55,492 bases of DNA from Deltaproteobacteria bacterium (GTDB lineage Bacteria; Bdellovibrionota_B; Oligoflexia; Oligoflexales; Bog-1112). The notes below the pieces were generated by a model. That model was not told where the DNA came from. It saw only the letters and a program-made list of their open reading frames with translations, and did no database searches. Position numbers and translations under genes: made by a program. Below are positions 5,587 through 14,152 of this stretch, piece after piece. How positions within the stretch are numbered: position 1 is the stretch's first letter; each line of letters begins with the position of its first letter. Where the stretch lies: NCBI GenBank assembly GCA_947475005.1, contig CANJLI010000009.1:1-55492 (forward strand). Reading direction: 5' to 3'.

Positions 5587-7695
5587 TTGAGGCGAAATAT
5601 CACAATCAAAACTATGCAGGATATCGCATCAATAAATCATGGGAAATGTATTTCGACAATCTATATAAACTCAACTACGCATCTTGAATGGGAATGCTCC
5701 GAAGGGCATATATGGAGATCCACTCCAAATTCTATAAAAAATGGGAGCTGGTGTCAAAAATGTTTTTATAGTCGACAAAAGATCGCGCGATTTACAATCC
5801 AAAATATGCAAGAAATAGCTGAAAAACGCGGAGGTAAATGCCTATCTGATACATATATAAATGCTAAATCACATATGAAATGGCAGTGCTGTAATGAACA
5901 TATATGGATGGCAAATCCAAATAATATAAAAAGAGGAAAATGGTGCCCAAAGTGCGCTTTCACTACAAAAATTACAATTGATGATATGAAAGAACTAGCA
6001 CTATTGAAAGGAGGGTTATGCTTATCAGAGCAATATAAGAAAACAGTTTTGCATCTTGAATGGCAGTGTTCGAAAGGACACACGTGGAAAGCTACCCCAT
6101 CTTCAATAAAAACTGGGCATTGGTGTCCAATTTGCGCTCGAATTCGAAGCACAATGGTAAAACATACAATTAATGATATGCAAGATATAGCTGAAAAACG
6201 CGGTGGAAAATGCCTGTCAAAAGTCTACAAAAACTCAACAACACCTCTTGAATGGAGATGTTCAAAAGAACATGAATGGAAAGCACGCCCTTCTAGTATT
6301 AAATATGGTAGTTGGTGTCCAACTTGTGGGAGATGTCGAAAAAAATCTATCGATCAGAAGAAAATTAAAACCCTTATAAATCTTCATAAATATGCAAAAT
6401 TTAATGGGGGAGAATGTCTATCAAATAAATATACAGATATAGCGACCGATCTGAATTGGATTTGCTCAGAAGGACATACTTTTTATGCGCCTTGGAGAAA
6501 AATTCGATCTGGTTATTGGTGTCCTCTCTGTCATGGAAAATTTGTAAAAAAAGAAGAAATTTCTAGATTACTATTCGAAGAGATAACCGGATATTCCTTT
6601 CCAAAATGTCGCCCTATTTTCCTTAAAAACCCGGCAACAGGTTATAAGCTTGAGTTAGATGGATATTGTAAAGAACTTTCATTGGCGTTTGAGTATCAGG
6701 GGGTGCAACATTATAAAAACACACCAACTTTCCATAGATTTGAAAATAGCTTATCAGAACTAAAAAACCGAGATGAATTAAAGAAAAAATTATGTAAAGA
6801 AAATGGAATTGAATTAATTGAGGTCTCTTATGAAATACAGATAGATAGCCTTTCTGCATTTATTTCAACCAGCCTTAGAAAAAAACACCCAAATTTTAAA
6901 TTAAAAAACATAAGAATTTCGGATTTAAAAATGGGGAAATCTAAAATAGAAAAAATGAAAGAGATAGCCATTAATAATAATGGAAAATGCTTGTCAAAAA
7001 CATATATAGATAACAGTCAGCATCTAGAATGGGAGTGCGCTTATGGGCATATATGGAAAGCTAGCCCAAGTAATATAAAAGGAGGGAAATGGTGCCCCGT
7101 TTGCGCAGGAACAAAAAAAATGACGATAGATTTGATGAAAGAAATAGCAGAAAGCCGCGGTGGACAATGCTTGTCAGATATCTATATAAATGCGGTAGAA
7201 CACCTGAAATGGAAATGCGCTAATGGACATATATGGGAGGCTATTCCATCGACAGTAAAAAAAGGAAGTTGGTGCGCAAAGTGTGCCCATGCTACGAAAA
7301 TCACTATTGATGACATGAAAGCGTTATCCTCTTCTAAAGGAGGAGCATGTTTATCAAGTTCCTATAAAAGCACGAGGGAAAAACTTAAATGGAAATGTAA
7401 AAAAGGGCATGAGTGGAGTGCTACTTCATCTACGATAAAAAAAGGAAGTTGGTGCCCACAGTGCGCTCGAATTCGAAGCACAATGCCAAAATACACAATT
7501 CAAGATATGAAAAATATAGCAGAGGATCGAGGTGGGAAATGCTTATCTGAAATCTATACAAATACAACAACTCATCTAGAGTGGAGATGTGTTGAAGGGC
7601 ATGAATGGAAAACAACTCTAGCTACAATAAAGATGGGACATTGGTGTCCAAAATGTGGTTTCTTAAAAAAAGGAAGAAAGAAATCTATAACATAA
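5587..7695 (+). CDS. Vsr-like endonuclease embedded in nine zinc-ribbon repeats
   Basis: 702 residues. Five ~58-residue repeats precede and four follow a central nuclease domain. Each repeat has the pattern MxxIAxxxGGKCLSxxYxN, then LEWxCxxGHxW and WCPxC, a treble-clef/zinc-ribbon layout. The central domain (about 320-434) has the Vsr/PD-(D/E)xK signature LELDGYC...LAFEYQGVQHY followed by a charged RDELKKKLC helix, as in EDxHD-type homing nucleases. C-terminal repeats 6-9 match N-terminal repeats 1-4 in order, with CARIRSTM at the same place in both blocks. The start is TTG 5587, with AAGGGAG seven bases upstream. It probably cleaves DNA, with the repeats as DNA-binding modules. It is extremely AT-rich, so recently acquired. 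Confidence 0.75.
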   Translation: MRRNITIKTMQDIASINHGKCISTIYINSTTHLEWECSEGHIWRSTPNSIKNGSWCQKCFYSRQKIARFTIQNMQEIAEKRGGKCLSDTYINAKSHMKWQCCNEHIWMANPNNIKRGKWCPKCAFTTKITIDDMKELALLKGGLCLSEQYKKTVLHLEWQCSKGHTWKATPSSIKTGHWCPICARIRSTMVKHTINDMQDIAEKRGGKCLSKVYKNSTTPLEWRCSKEHEWKARPSSIKYGSWCPTCGRCRKKSIDQKKIKTLINLHKYAKFNGGECLSNKYTDIATDLNWICSEGHTFYAPWRKIRSGYWCPLCHGKFVKKEEISRLLFEEITGYSFPKCRPIFLKNPATGYKLELDGYCKELSLAFEYQGVQHYKNTPTFHRFENSLSELKNRDELKKKLCKENGIELIEVSYEIQIDSLSAFISTSLRKKHPNFKLKNIRISDLKMGKSKIEKMKEIAINNNGKCLSKTYIDNSQHLEWECAYGHIWKASPSNIKGGKWCPVCAGTKKMTIDLMKEIAESRGGQCLSDIYINAVEHLKWKCANGHIWEAIPSTVKKGSWCAKCAHATKITIDDMKALSSSKGGACLSSSYKSTREKLKWKCKKGHEWSATSSTIKKGSWCPQCARIRSTMPKYTIQDMKNIAEDRGGKCLSEIYTNTTTHLEWRCVEGHEWKTTLATIKMGHWCPKCGFLKKGRKKSIT

Positions 7696-7721
7696 CTATC
7701 TTTTTTCAATCTACTCTCATT

Positions 7722-8876
7722 CTAGAGAGGATATTCCCTTCCTAAAGCTGCTAGCCTGTGGACGAAAATCATGCACAAGAGAACCAATCCCAGCCTATAA
7801 AAAATTTTGAGCCACGTTACACTTTGGGTCTTTCCTTGTTCCTGTAGCAGATCCTTTTTTTCCACAAATTGGATTTGCGCTGCTTCGTTTTCTTTCCAAG
7901 CTGGATCGAGATATTTTGCTTTGAACCACTCATTTTGATAGACCTTGGAAGTTGGATCATCGTAACGAGATTTGAAGGAAAGATAAGCCTCTCTATTTTT
8001 ATCTGCTTTTTCAAGCAAGAACCTTAAATCTGGGCTGCTCTCAACGTTGACTACATGGCTTGTTTTTTCATCTTGAACCGTTCCAGAGACCATAAAATAG
8101 GTTTCATATCCCCCTGCATACAGACACAGTAATAGCGCTAAGTTAGAGCGGGTAACCGAACGGTAGATCGCAAAACCCACTACCATGAGGAGGCCCCCTG
8201 CAGATGCAAGCTCAGGCTGAGAAAATCCGCTTGATTTGTACAGCTCCAGAGACTGGAGCCAGAGGAGCCAAATCACTGCGGCTGCCCCCAGAAGAAGGAG
8301 TAAAAAACCGGGCAGGGCTGTTACAAATTTTTCTCCGTCGATGGATTCAAATGCTTGCTTGGCACCGGTCCAGAAATCGGGCTTTGTTTTTACATCCCCA
8401 GATTGGAGAGATTGGGGGTCCATTTTTTTTGCCTCCTTTTTGATAGTAGTTTTTTGGAATGGTTGGTTTGGAATTTGGGCTTTTTCCAGATTTGGAGTCT
8501 GGATTCCAGATGTCTCCAGATCTGGGGTCTGAGTTCCAGATTTCCCCAGATCTGGGATCTGAGTTCCAGATCTGGAGACATCTGGAGTTTTCGTCTGGAT
8601 GGAAAATAATCGAGGAGTCTCTACCTTTTTGGGGTCTGTTTTTGGATTTCGTTTGCGATCATAGGCTCTTTGCCGCAGTTTTTTAAACTCATAGCGCTCT
8701 TCTGAAGAGTAGCCAGCTGCTTTCATCAACCCATTTAAGTAGAAAATGAGTTGTTCCAGATCTGGAGGCGTCTGGGAAAGACCCAGATGTTTCTCCAGAC
8801 GTTTTTTCAGATCTGGAAATCCCAGATTCCCAGATTCCAGATCTGGACCAAATTCTAACAATCGGACTCCTGACAT
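7722..8876 (-). CDS. Membrane protein with a PDLE-repeat linker, unknown function
   Basis: About 384 residues. An N-terminal cytoplasmic part of about 90 residues is followed by a low-complexity linker of ten-residue units such as SGTQIPDLGK and SGTQTPDLET. Hydrophobic segments follow (around LPGFLLLLLGAAAVIWLLWL and three more), then a soluble, charged loop and a final C-terminal membrane helix. No family is recognised. I chose ATG 8876 because GGGGGT lies just upstream; ATG 8888 and TTG 8927 are alternatives in frame. It is convergent with the zinc-ribbon nuclease and divergent from the Cro-like gene. The linker DNA is built from the palindrome CCAGATCTGG. Confidence 0.5.
   Translation of the reverse strand: MSGVRLLEFGPDLESGNLGFPDLKKRLEKHLGLSQTPPDLEQLIFYLNGLMKAAGYSSEERYEFKKLRQRAYDRKRNPKTDPKKVETPRLFSIQTKTPDVSRSGTQIPDLGKSGTQTPDLETSGIQTPNLEKAQIPNQPFQKTTIKKEAKKMDPQSLQSGDVKTKPDFWTGAKQAFESIDGEKFVTALPGFLLLLLGAAAVIWLLWLQSLELYKSSGFSQPELASAGGLLMVVGFAIYRSVTRSNLALLLCLYAGGYETYFMVSGTVQDEKTSHVVNVESSPDLRFLLEKADKNREAYLSFKSRYDDPTSKVYQNEWFKAKYLDPAWKENEAAQIQFVEKKDLLQEQGKTQSVTWLKIFYRLGLVLLCMIFVHRLAALGREYPL
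8516..8846. repeat. Recurrent palindrome CCAGATCTGG inside a coding region
   Basis: Five perfect copies start at 8516, 8546, 8566, 8756 and 8837. Near-copies are at 8807 and 8900, with further decayed forms between. Several spacings are 20 or 30 bases. On the minus strand the word encodes Pro-Asp-Leu-Glu, so the repeats also shape the protein's linker. Coding drift and a DNA-binding role are both possible. Confidence 0.55.
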
Positions 8877-8994
8877 TTGTACCCCCATCTTGTTTGGTTG
8901 CAGATCTGGCTGGATGTGTTGGTCCAAAACCTACAGATCCCTTATATAATTTTACTCGATACGAGGTTTATTTTACAACTACCCCCATAGAAAA

Positions 8995-9025
8995 TTGACA
9001 TCAAAACGATTAAAATTAGTTTTGA
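8995..9025 (+). promoter_or_regulatory. Promoter and operator of the Cro-like gene
   Basis: TTGACA at 8995-9000 is a consensus -35; the -10 near 9017-9022 is weak. TCAAAAC at 9001-9007 and GTTTTGA at 9019-9025 form a perfect inverted repeat covering the spacer and -10. A dimeric helix-turn-helix protein would fit this, probably the product of the gene it controls. Confidence 0.5.
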
Positions 9026-9048
9026 GACTCAAAAATGGGGGAGTAAGC

Positions 9049-9303
9049 ATGCGCAAAAATAAACCGGGAGCTGGTAGACCAATAACAGCACCCTCACCTT
9101 GGCGAGAACTTTACAAAGCAATGGGAAGCCACATGAAAGTAGCAGAACATTTAGGTGTTTCGAAAGCAACTGTGGGTAAATGGGCTTTTGGAATTCATCG
9201 CATCCCAGCTTTAGCCAAACGAGAAGTGATTCGGCTCTGTAAAGAATACGGAATCGAAGAAGGAGTCGCTGCCTTTGAACACACTGCTGCTGAAACGAAC
9301 TGA
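9049..9303 (+). CDS. Small Cro-like DNA-binding protein
   Basis: 84 residues. A basic N-terminus (MRKNKPGAGRP) is followed by a helix-turn-helix (HMKVAEHLGVSKATVGKWAF, then IHRIPALAKREVIRLCKEYG), typical of phage Cro-like or plasmid copy-control regulators. The start is ATG 9049, with GGGGGAG six bases upstream. It sits immediately beside the repeat cluster at 9296-9682, and the first inverted iteron overlaps its stop codon. A role in controlling replication or the divergent membrane protein is inferred from position only. Confidence 0.65.
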   Translation: MRKNKPGAGRPITAPSPWRELYKAMGSHMKVAEHLGVSKATVGKWAFGIHRIPALAKREVIRLCKEYGIEEGVAAFEHTAAETN

Positions 9304-9682
9304 CATAACTGACAATCGCTCGCCAACCCTTACTTCCACCTGAGAAATCACTACAAAAGCTTCCAACTGACGAACGATTAAAAATGGAGAAAAAGAACCC
9401 CTGGAACCCTTGATACTCTTTAGGTACATCTCAAAAATCGTTTGTCAGTTGCCCAATAACAGACACCAACTGACAAACGTTCTTTCGTTTCTTGTTCACA
9501 TCGATTGTCAGTTGGTGTCGGTCGGTGAAGCTAAAAAAGAAAAATTTAAGCAACATGTTGTTATTAAAAGATATTTATTATGTCGAGTTGTCGATTGTCA
9601 GTAGGTGTCGGTTTTTTGAAATTTTGGTTCTAATCGTTGATAGGTAAGGTCTTGGTGAGCGATTGTCAGTTATGTCGGTTCG
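9296..9682. repeat. Iteron cluster, candidate replication origin
   Basis: Copies of a ~20-base word GATTGTCAGTTGGTGTCGGT occur directly at 9502, 9592 and 9660 (the last shortened to GATTGTCAGTTATGTCGG). Inverted copies occur near 9296-9319 (GACATAACTGACAATCGC), 9364-9379 and 9461-9479. A perfect 13-bp inverted pair, CGTTTGTCAGTTG / CAACTGACAAACG, sits at about 9439-9479. An AT-rich tract with the palindrome CAACATGTTG lies at 9528-9590. Only small spurious frames are present. Iterons plus an AT-rich tract beside a primase gene are the usual layout of a theta-type origin. Operator function for the flanking HTH genes is the main alternative. Confidence 0.65.
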
Positions 9683-9712
9683 TTTTTAGGGGTAGAGGCC
9701 AGGGAGATAAAT

Positions 9713-10159
9713 CTATAAGCTGGTCGAGTTGCCAAAACTTACCTGCGCATTTATAAGTTTCACCGGCGAGCTAGTTCGCTCTAATAGCCCTTCGACCATT
9801 CCTGCCAACCAAATCTGTTCAGCATGGGGTAATTGATTCAGCTTTTCCAAAATGGCAGCTATACGTTCTTCCATTTTGCTCGATTCTTCGAGTGGTCTGA
9901 ATAACTCCAGATCACGTTCAGCTTTACCAATCACTTCACTTAATGGAACAGGAATATGACGACTAATTTCATACATACTGCGCAAAGTCATATCCAAGGG
10001 AGGGTACTTTTCGAGCTTAGCAACCATCGCCTGATTCTTTTCTGAGATTCGTCCTAGCTCTCGTTGAGTAATCCCACGAGCTATTCTAGCTGCCGCAATG
10101 TTCTCACCAATTCGCGTTAATAGAACTTTGTATTCATCTGTAACACTATTCGGTCTCAT
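9713..10159 (-). CDS. XRE family transcriptional regulator
   Basis: 148 residues. An N-terminal helix-turn-helix at about residues 15-75 (RIGENIAAARIARGITQREL, then a segment with SEKNQAMVAKLEK) is followed by a charged C-terminal region that is probably helical and dimerising. It is divergently oriented from the primase gene with about 130 bases between them, and its 3' end abuts the iteron cluster. That is a common arrangement for a repressor of an element's replication genes. Targets are not visible with certainty. An upstream CTCC on the + strand reads as a ribosome site for ATG 10159. Confidence 0.75.
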   Translation of the reverse strand: MRPNSVTDEYKVLLTRIGENIAAARIARGITQRELGRISEKNQAMVAKLEKYPPLDMTLRSMYEISRHIPVPLSEVIGKAERDLELFRPLEESSKMEERIAAILEKLNQLPHAEQIWLAGMVEGLLERTSSPVKLINAQVSFGNSTSL

Positions 10160-10287
10160 CCGTTTTTCTCCTTTTTACCAAATTTGATGCATTCCCGGAT
10201 GTTTGACTTCAGAGGGAAGTGCATGCCAATATGAATATTATATAGCACTCAATTACTTCTGAATAGCAGTCAACAAGGAACATCAGT

Positions 10288-12615
10288 ATGGAAACTTTAC
10301 CTTCTCTTAGTAATGTTCTCAGGAATCACGAGAGTTCCCAATTAAAAAGCGCGATTTTATTTGCAGAAATGGGACTGCCAGTTTTTCCGCTCCACTATCC
10401 TACGGCACAGGGGTGTAGTTGTTATAAAGGTAAAAGTTGCGATGACATTGGGAAACACCCTATGACAGACCATGGATTTCAAGACGCAACTACCGACATT
10501 CGCACCATTCAGCGGTGGTGGCAACGTGACCGAAACTCCAATCTTGGCTTGCTTACTGGTAAAGACGCAGGATTCATCGTCCTAGATGTAGACCAAAAGC
10601 ATGACGGTGAAGGATCACTGCGACAGTTGATCGAAGAGTTTGGCCCTCTACCACCTACGGTTGCCGTCAAATCCGGTGGTAATGGCTGGCACTACTATTT
10701 CAAGCATCCTGGGACTCGGGTTCCCAATAAGGTAGGCTTCCGTCCTGGATTGGACATACGAGGGGATGGAGGCTACATCGTTGCGCCCCCTAGTATTCAT
10801 AAAAGCCAACGACGCTATGCCTGGGACGAAACAACAGGTGAAATTGCGCCTATGCCAGTATGGCTGTTGGAGATTCTGCAGCAAAAAAACAACCGGAAAG
10901 ACAGCTCAAAACAAAATATACAACCGTCATTTTTACAAGATGGTTGCCGCAATAACTCTCTTCTAAGTCTCGGTGGATTCTTAACTGCGAAAGGCGTCCC
11001 GTTAGACATCATTACAAAAACAATTATGGCGGTGAATAATCAAGTTTGCGAACCACCGCTTGAAGAAGACAAGATTCAAGGAATTTTTGCCAGCTTGAAT
11101 GGGTACAAGGAAGAGTCATGGCTTCCTCTACAAGAGTTAACAGAAGTCCCAAAAGCACCTGCTCTCTCCCGAGGAATGCTACCCGGTCCTCTTGGAATAT
11201 GGTGCGAAGACATTGCAGACCGTCTTCAAGTTCCTTTGGAATTCACAGCAGGACCAGCATTGGTCATGTTAGCGTCGCTCATCGGTCGACGTATCACTGT
11301 ATGTCCTAAGGAACTAGATGATTGGGAAGTTATACCAATCTTATGGGGAATTATTGTCTCGCGTGCTGGATCGCTCAAAACTCCCGCTATGAATTCTGTA
11401 ATAAAGCTTCTTCAAAAATTAGCAGCAAAGGCAAACAAGAAATTTCTTCAGGAAAAATCGATCAAAGAAGAAGATGAAGTCGTTGCAAAAACAGAGGTTG
11501 AAGCACTGCGTGACACCCTAAAAGCTGCCGTTAGAAGTGGCAAAAAGGATATTATAGCTGAGAAGAAGCAGCAACTTGCTGGGGCATTAAAGGATTATAG
11601 AGAGAAATTCGTTCTAGCAGAAAAGCGTTACATCACCAACGATCCAACCATTGAAATGCTCCTAACAATTCTAAAAGATAACCCTCAAGGTATTTTGCTG
11701 TATCGTGACGAAATTAGTGGTTGGCTCGAAACAATGACTAAATCAGGAAGAGAAGGGGATCGTGAGTTTTTTCTAGAAGCGTGGAATGGTGATAATCCTT
11801 ACACCATGGACCGTGTTGGACGTGGCAGCACCTTCATGGATGGTATGTGCCTATCTGTCCTCGGAGGTCTGCAGCCTGGCAAACTTGCCAATTACATTTC
11901 TTCTGTAGCGAAAGGTGGCAAAAGCGACGATGGTTTCATGCAGCGTTTTCAAATGCTTCTTTACCCTGAACCTAGAAAAGGGTGGGAAAAAATTGATAGA
12001 AAACCCGATCGATCTGCCAAATTGAAAGTTGAAGAAGTTATTGCACTTCTCGATCAGCTACCGGCCCCAAAGCGCAATGATGATGGGGAAATTGAGCGAA
12101 TTCGTATTCGGTATTCACCTGAAGCACAGCTTGTCGCAGATGCCTGGCACAAAGAATTGGAGATGCGACTACTTGGGATGTCGTCACCTCTCATGGGAGC
12201 TCATCTAGGTAAGTACCGCTCACTCATGCCCACCTTGGCTCTCATCTTCTCTGCCACTAGTTCGCTTGACTTAATCAAAAAACTACCCGAATCCATTGAT
12301 GTTGAGTTTGTCGAACTAGCTATTAAATGGTGTGTGTTCTTGGAAGCACATGCACGAAAATCATATGGCGAGCACCTAGAACCTGATGCTGTAGCAGGTC
12401 GTCATCTGCTTTTAAAATTAAAGGAAGGTCATATTAGAGACTACGATCGCTGTCGTGATCTCTACCGTAGAGGATGGAAAGGCCTTTCTACAGGTGAAGA
12501 GCTTGAAATGGCAATTAAGGTGCTCAAAGCCAATAACTGGTTAAGGACTGAGATGTTTACCCCAGCTACGGGAGGAAGATCTGAGGTGATTCGATTGAAC
12601 CCCGCTTTAAGGTAA
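10288..12615 (+). CDS. Bifunctional primase/polymerase with DUF3987 domain
   Basis: 775 residues. Residues about 20-200 form an archaeo-eukaryotic-type Prim-Pol domain: HPMTDHGFQDATTD, the metal-binding LDVDQKHDGEGS, SGGNGWHYYF and RGDGGYIVAPPS are all present. Residues about 290-690 resemble DUF3987, a helicase-like region often fused to such primases (SRAGSLKTP in Walker-A position, YRDEISGWL in Walker-B position). The enzyme would prime and start replication of the excised element in the cytoplasm. It lies next to the iteron cluster and is divergent from the XRE regulator. A decayed copy of its C-terminus follows directly. The Walker-A-like loop lacks the canonical GKT, so ATPase activity is uncertain. 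Confidence 0.8.
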   Translation: METLPSLSNVLRNHESSQLKSAILFAEMGLPVFPLHYPTAQGCSCYKGKSCDDIGKHPMTDHGFQDATTDIRTIQRWWQRDRNSNLGLLTGKDAGFIVLDVDQKHDGEGSLRQLIEEFGPLPPTVAVKSGGNGWHYYFKHPGTRVPNKVGFRPGLDIRGDGGYIVAPPSIHKSQRRYAWDETTGEIAPMPVWLLEILQQKNNRKDSSKQNIQPSFLQDGCRNNSLLSLGGFLTAKGVPLDIITKTIMAVNNQVCEPPLEEDKIQGIFASLNGYKEESWLPLQELTEVPKAPALSRGMLPGPLGIWCEDIADRLQVPLEFTAGPALVMLASLIGRRITVCPKELDDWEVIPILWGIIVSRAGSLKTPAMNSVIKLLQKLAAKANKKFLQEKSIKEEDEVVAKTEVEALRDTLKAAVRSGKKDIIAEKKQQLAGALKDYREKFVLAEKRYITNDPTIEMLLTILKDNPQGILLYRDEISGWLETMTKSGREGDREFFLEAWNGDNPYTMDRVGRGSTFMDGMCLSVLGGLQPGKLANYISSVAKGGKSDDGFMQRFQMLLYPEPRKGWEKIDRKPDRSAKLKVEEVIALLDQLPAPKRNDDGEIERIRIRYSPEAQLVADAWHKELEMRLLGMSSPLMGAHLGKYRSLMPTLALIFSATSSLDLIKKLPESIDVEFVELAIKWCVFLEAHARKSYGEHLEPDAVAGRHLLLKLKEGHIRDYDRCRDLYRRGWKGLSTGEELEMAIKVLKANNWLRTEMFTPATGGRSEVIRLNPALR

Positions 12616-12655
12616 GCTTTCACTATCTTTCTCTGACCTTACAACAGCAGAATAG

Positions 12656-12778
12656 TTTGATGCAGCCGTAAAAGTACTCAAAGAATACGGCTGGGTACGA
12701 ACAGAAATAATCAATCCTCCAACTGGTAGATCCTCTGAAGTCATCCGTCTCCACCCCTCGCTACGAATGAATCGCTAA
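12656..12778 (+). pseudogene. Relic of a second DUF3987 C-terminus
   Basis: This 40-codon open stretch translates to residues such as AAVKVLKEYGWVRTE and SSEVIRLHPSLR. It aligns with the intact gene's end (MAIKVLKANNWLRTE and SEVIRLNPALR). Immediately upstream the same frame reads Thr-Ala-Glu-TAG where the intact gene has a Glu, so the relic has no start. It is the remnant of a diverged paralogue, either lost by recombination with the neighbour or brought in by an earlier element. Confidence 0.75.
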
Positions 12779-12877
12779 CGTCCACTTGCTTTTCCCATGG
12801 TATTACCCGTAAAAGAGAAAAGAGGCTTAGCTATAGCCCAAAACTGATTGATCCCCTTACCATCTGGAAATCACAGC

Positions 12878-13609
12878 ATGTCTTCTTATAAAAAATTATG
12901 CACAGAATTCTACGATATTGATAAACCATATGCTGAAAAGGACGAGGTAGATTTCTACCTTAATTTTATAAAACAGAATGGCTCCTATCTGGAGGCAATG
13001 GTTGGTTCAGGGCGTCTTTATATTCCTTTACGGGAAAAAGGTCTGAATTTGCATGGAATCGATACTTCAGATGAAATGCTGGAAAGCCTGAAAACAAGAT
13101 GTGCAGCAAAAGGAATTGAGCCTTTGGTGCAGCGTCAAGATCTCAGCCAACTGAAAATGCCATTAGCTTTTGATTGTATCTTTATCCCTCTTGGCTCTTT
13201 TCAGCTCATAACTGATCGCTCTCTGGCATTGGAAAGCTTGAAAGCCATGCATCGCCATTTGACTCCATCTGGATTCCTGCTTCTAGATACCTTTATCCCT
13301 TGGGAAGCTGTACGTGGAGAAAGCGAGAAAAGTAAAAGATCTGTACAATTCGATGAGGTAACACAGATAGAAATAGAGTCCAATTGTGAGCCACATCCAC
13401 TGGAACAGTTTTTTATATGCAAAAATACCTACCGAAAGACAAGAATAGGACAACTTCTAGAGGAAGAGCTCGAGCTTTTACCCATCACTTGGTATTTCCC
13501 CTTTGAAATGGAACTTTTTCTTGAAAAAACTGGATTCAGTCGAATTTTAAGACATGAAGCCACGTACCAATCGAATGCTGGCGGAATTGTTTATCAAGCC
13601 TTTAGATAG
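12878..13609 (+). CDS. Class I SAM-dependent methyltransferase
   Basis: 243 residues. Motif I appears as YLEAMVGSGRLYIPL (residues about 36-50), followed by the acidic HGIDTSDEML and later a FDCIFIPLGSF strand, the order expected of Rossmann-fold methyltransferases. The substrate is unknown. The gene stands alone between the primase relic and a convergent cupin gene. ATG 12878 is preferred over the in-frame TTG at 12848 because homology-like sequence begins with YKKLCTEFYD. It is the first gene of the cargo block. A small-molecule or antibiotic-related substrate is guessed only from neighbours. Confidence 0.7.
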   Translation: MSSYKKLCTEFYDIDKPYAEKDEVDFYLNFIKQNGSYLEAMVGSGRLYIPLREKGLNLHGIDTSDEMLESLKTRCAAKGIEPLVQRQDLSQLKMPLAFDCIFIPLGSFQLITDRSLALESLKAMHRHLTPSGFLLLDTFIPWEAVRGESEKSKRSVQFDEVTQIEIESNCEPHPLEQFFICKNTYRKTRIGQLLEEELELLPITWYFPFEMELFLEKTGFSRILRHEATYQSNAGGIVYQAFR

Positions 13610-13615
13610 CGGTTT

Positions 13616-14152
13616 TCACAGGTAAGCTCGGCTCTTAGTGGCGGTATATTTTACCTTTGAATGGAAAATATCAAACGGTTCGCAGTGGTAACTGACAATC
13701 ACAAGATATTGGTCACCCGTTTCTTTAATCCAATGTTCTACATCAGCAGGTATAAACATCCAATCACCTGCCTCCACGATCACGGAGAGATGCTGACCGT
13801 TTTGATTGAAATAGATTATATAGCTTCCGCCAAAGAAAAAATGGATCTCATCTCCAGCGTTGATGTGTGGGATTTGGCTAACCTCTGATCGTTTTTCTGT
13901 TTCTTCTTGTTGTTTTGATTTAAAAATAGAGGCTTTAGTTGGGAATATTTTTTTGTATTGGCAAAAATCTTTCATTTCTGTAGGGATACATTGAAACAAT
14001 GTATCTACATTTAATTCATTGAGATCATTTTCAATAAATTTTTTTGTTTCACTTTTAATTTCAAATTTACCGATTTTTACAGGTAAAAGCAGTTGATTAG
14101 CCTTCTCTTTATTTGCAAAAACTTTTCCATTCTGATCAATCAATATGCTCAT
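13616..14152 (-). CDS. Cupin protein resembling acireductone dioxygenase
   Basis: 178 residues. The C-terminal half is a cupin barrel: IPHINAGDEIHFFFGGSYII supplies motif 1 and GDWMFIPADVEHWI motif 2. The order and spacing resemble acireductone dioxygenase of the methionine salvage pathway. In that family motif 1 is HxHxxxE. Here the second His is replaced by Asn (H-I-N-A-G-D-E), while the first His, the Glu and the motif-2 His remain. Metal binding could therefore be altered and the reaction different. The gene is convergent with the methyltransferase and not near other salvage genes, so no pathway can be assigned. Confidence 0.6.
   Translation of the reverse strand: MSILIDQNGKVFANKEKANQLLLPVKIGKFEIKSETKKFIENDLNELNVDTLFQCIPTEMKDFCQYKKIFPTKASIFKSKQQEETEKRSEVSQIPHINAGDEIHFFFGGSYIIYFNQNGQHLSVIVEAGDWMFIPADVEHWIKETGDQYLVIVSYHCEPFDIFHSKVKYTATKSRAYL

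Noticed and set aside
8480..8850. Palindromic repeats considered as a CRISPR or extragenic repeat family
   Set aside because: They lie within an open frame on the minus strand and encode a regular peptide repeat.
9296..9682. Repeats considered as a CRISPR array
   Set aside because: Repeat copies differ in length and orientation, spacers are irregular, and no cas genes are in the window; iterons or operators fit better.
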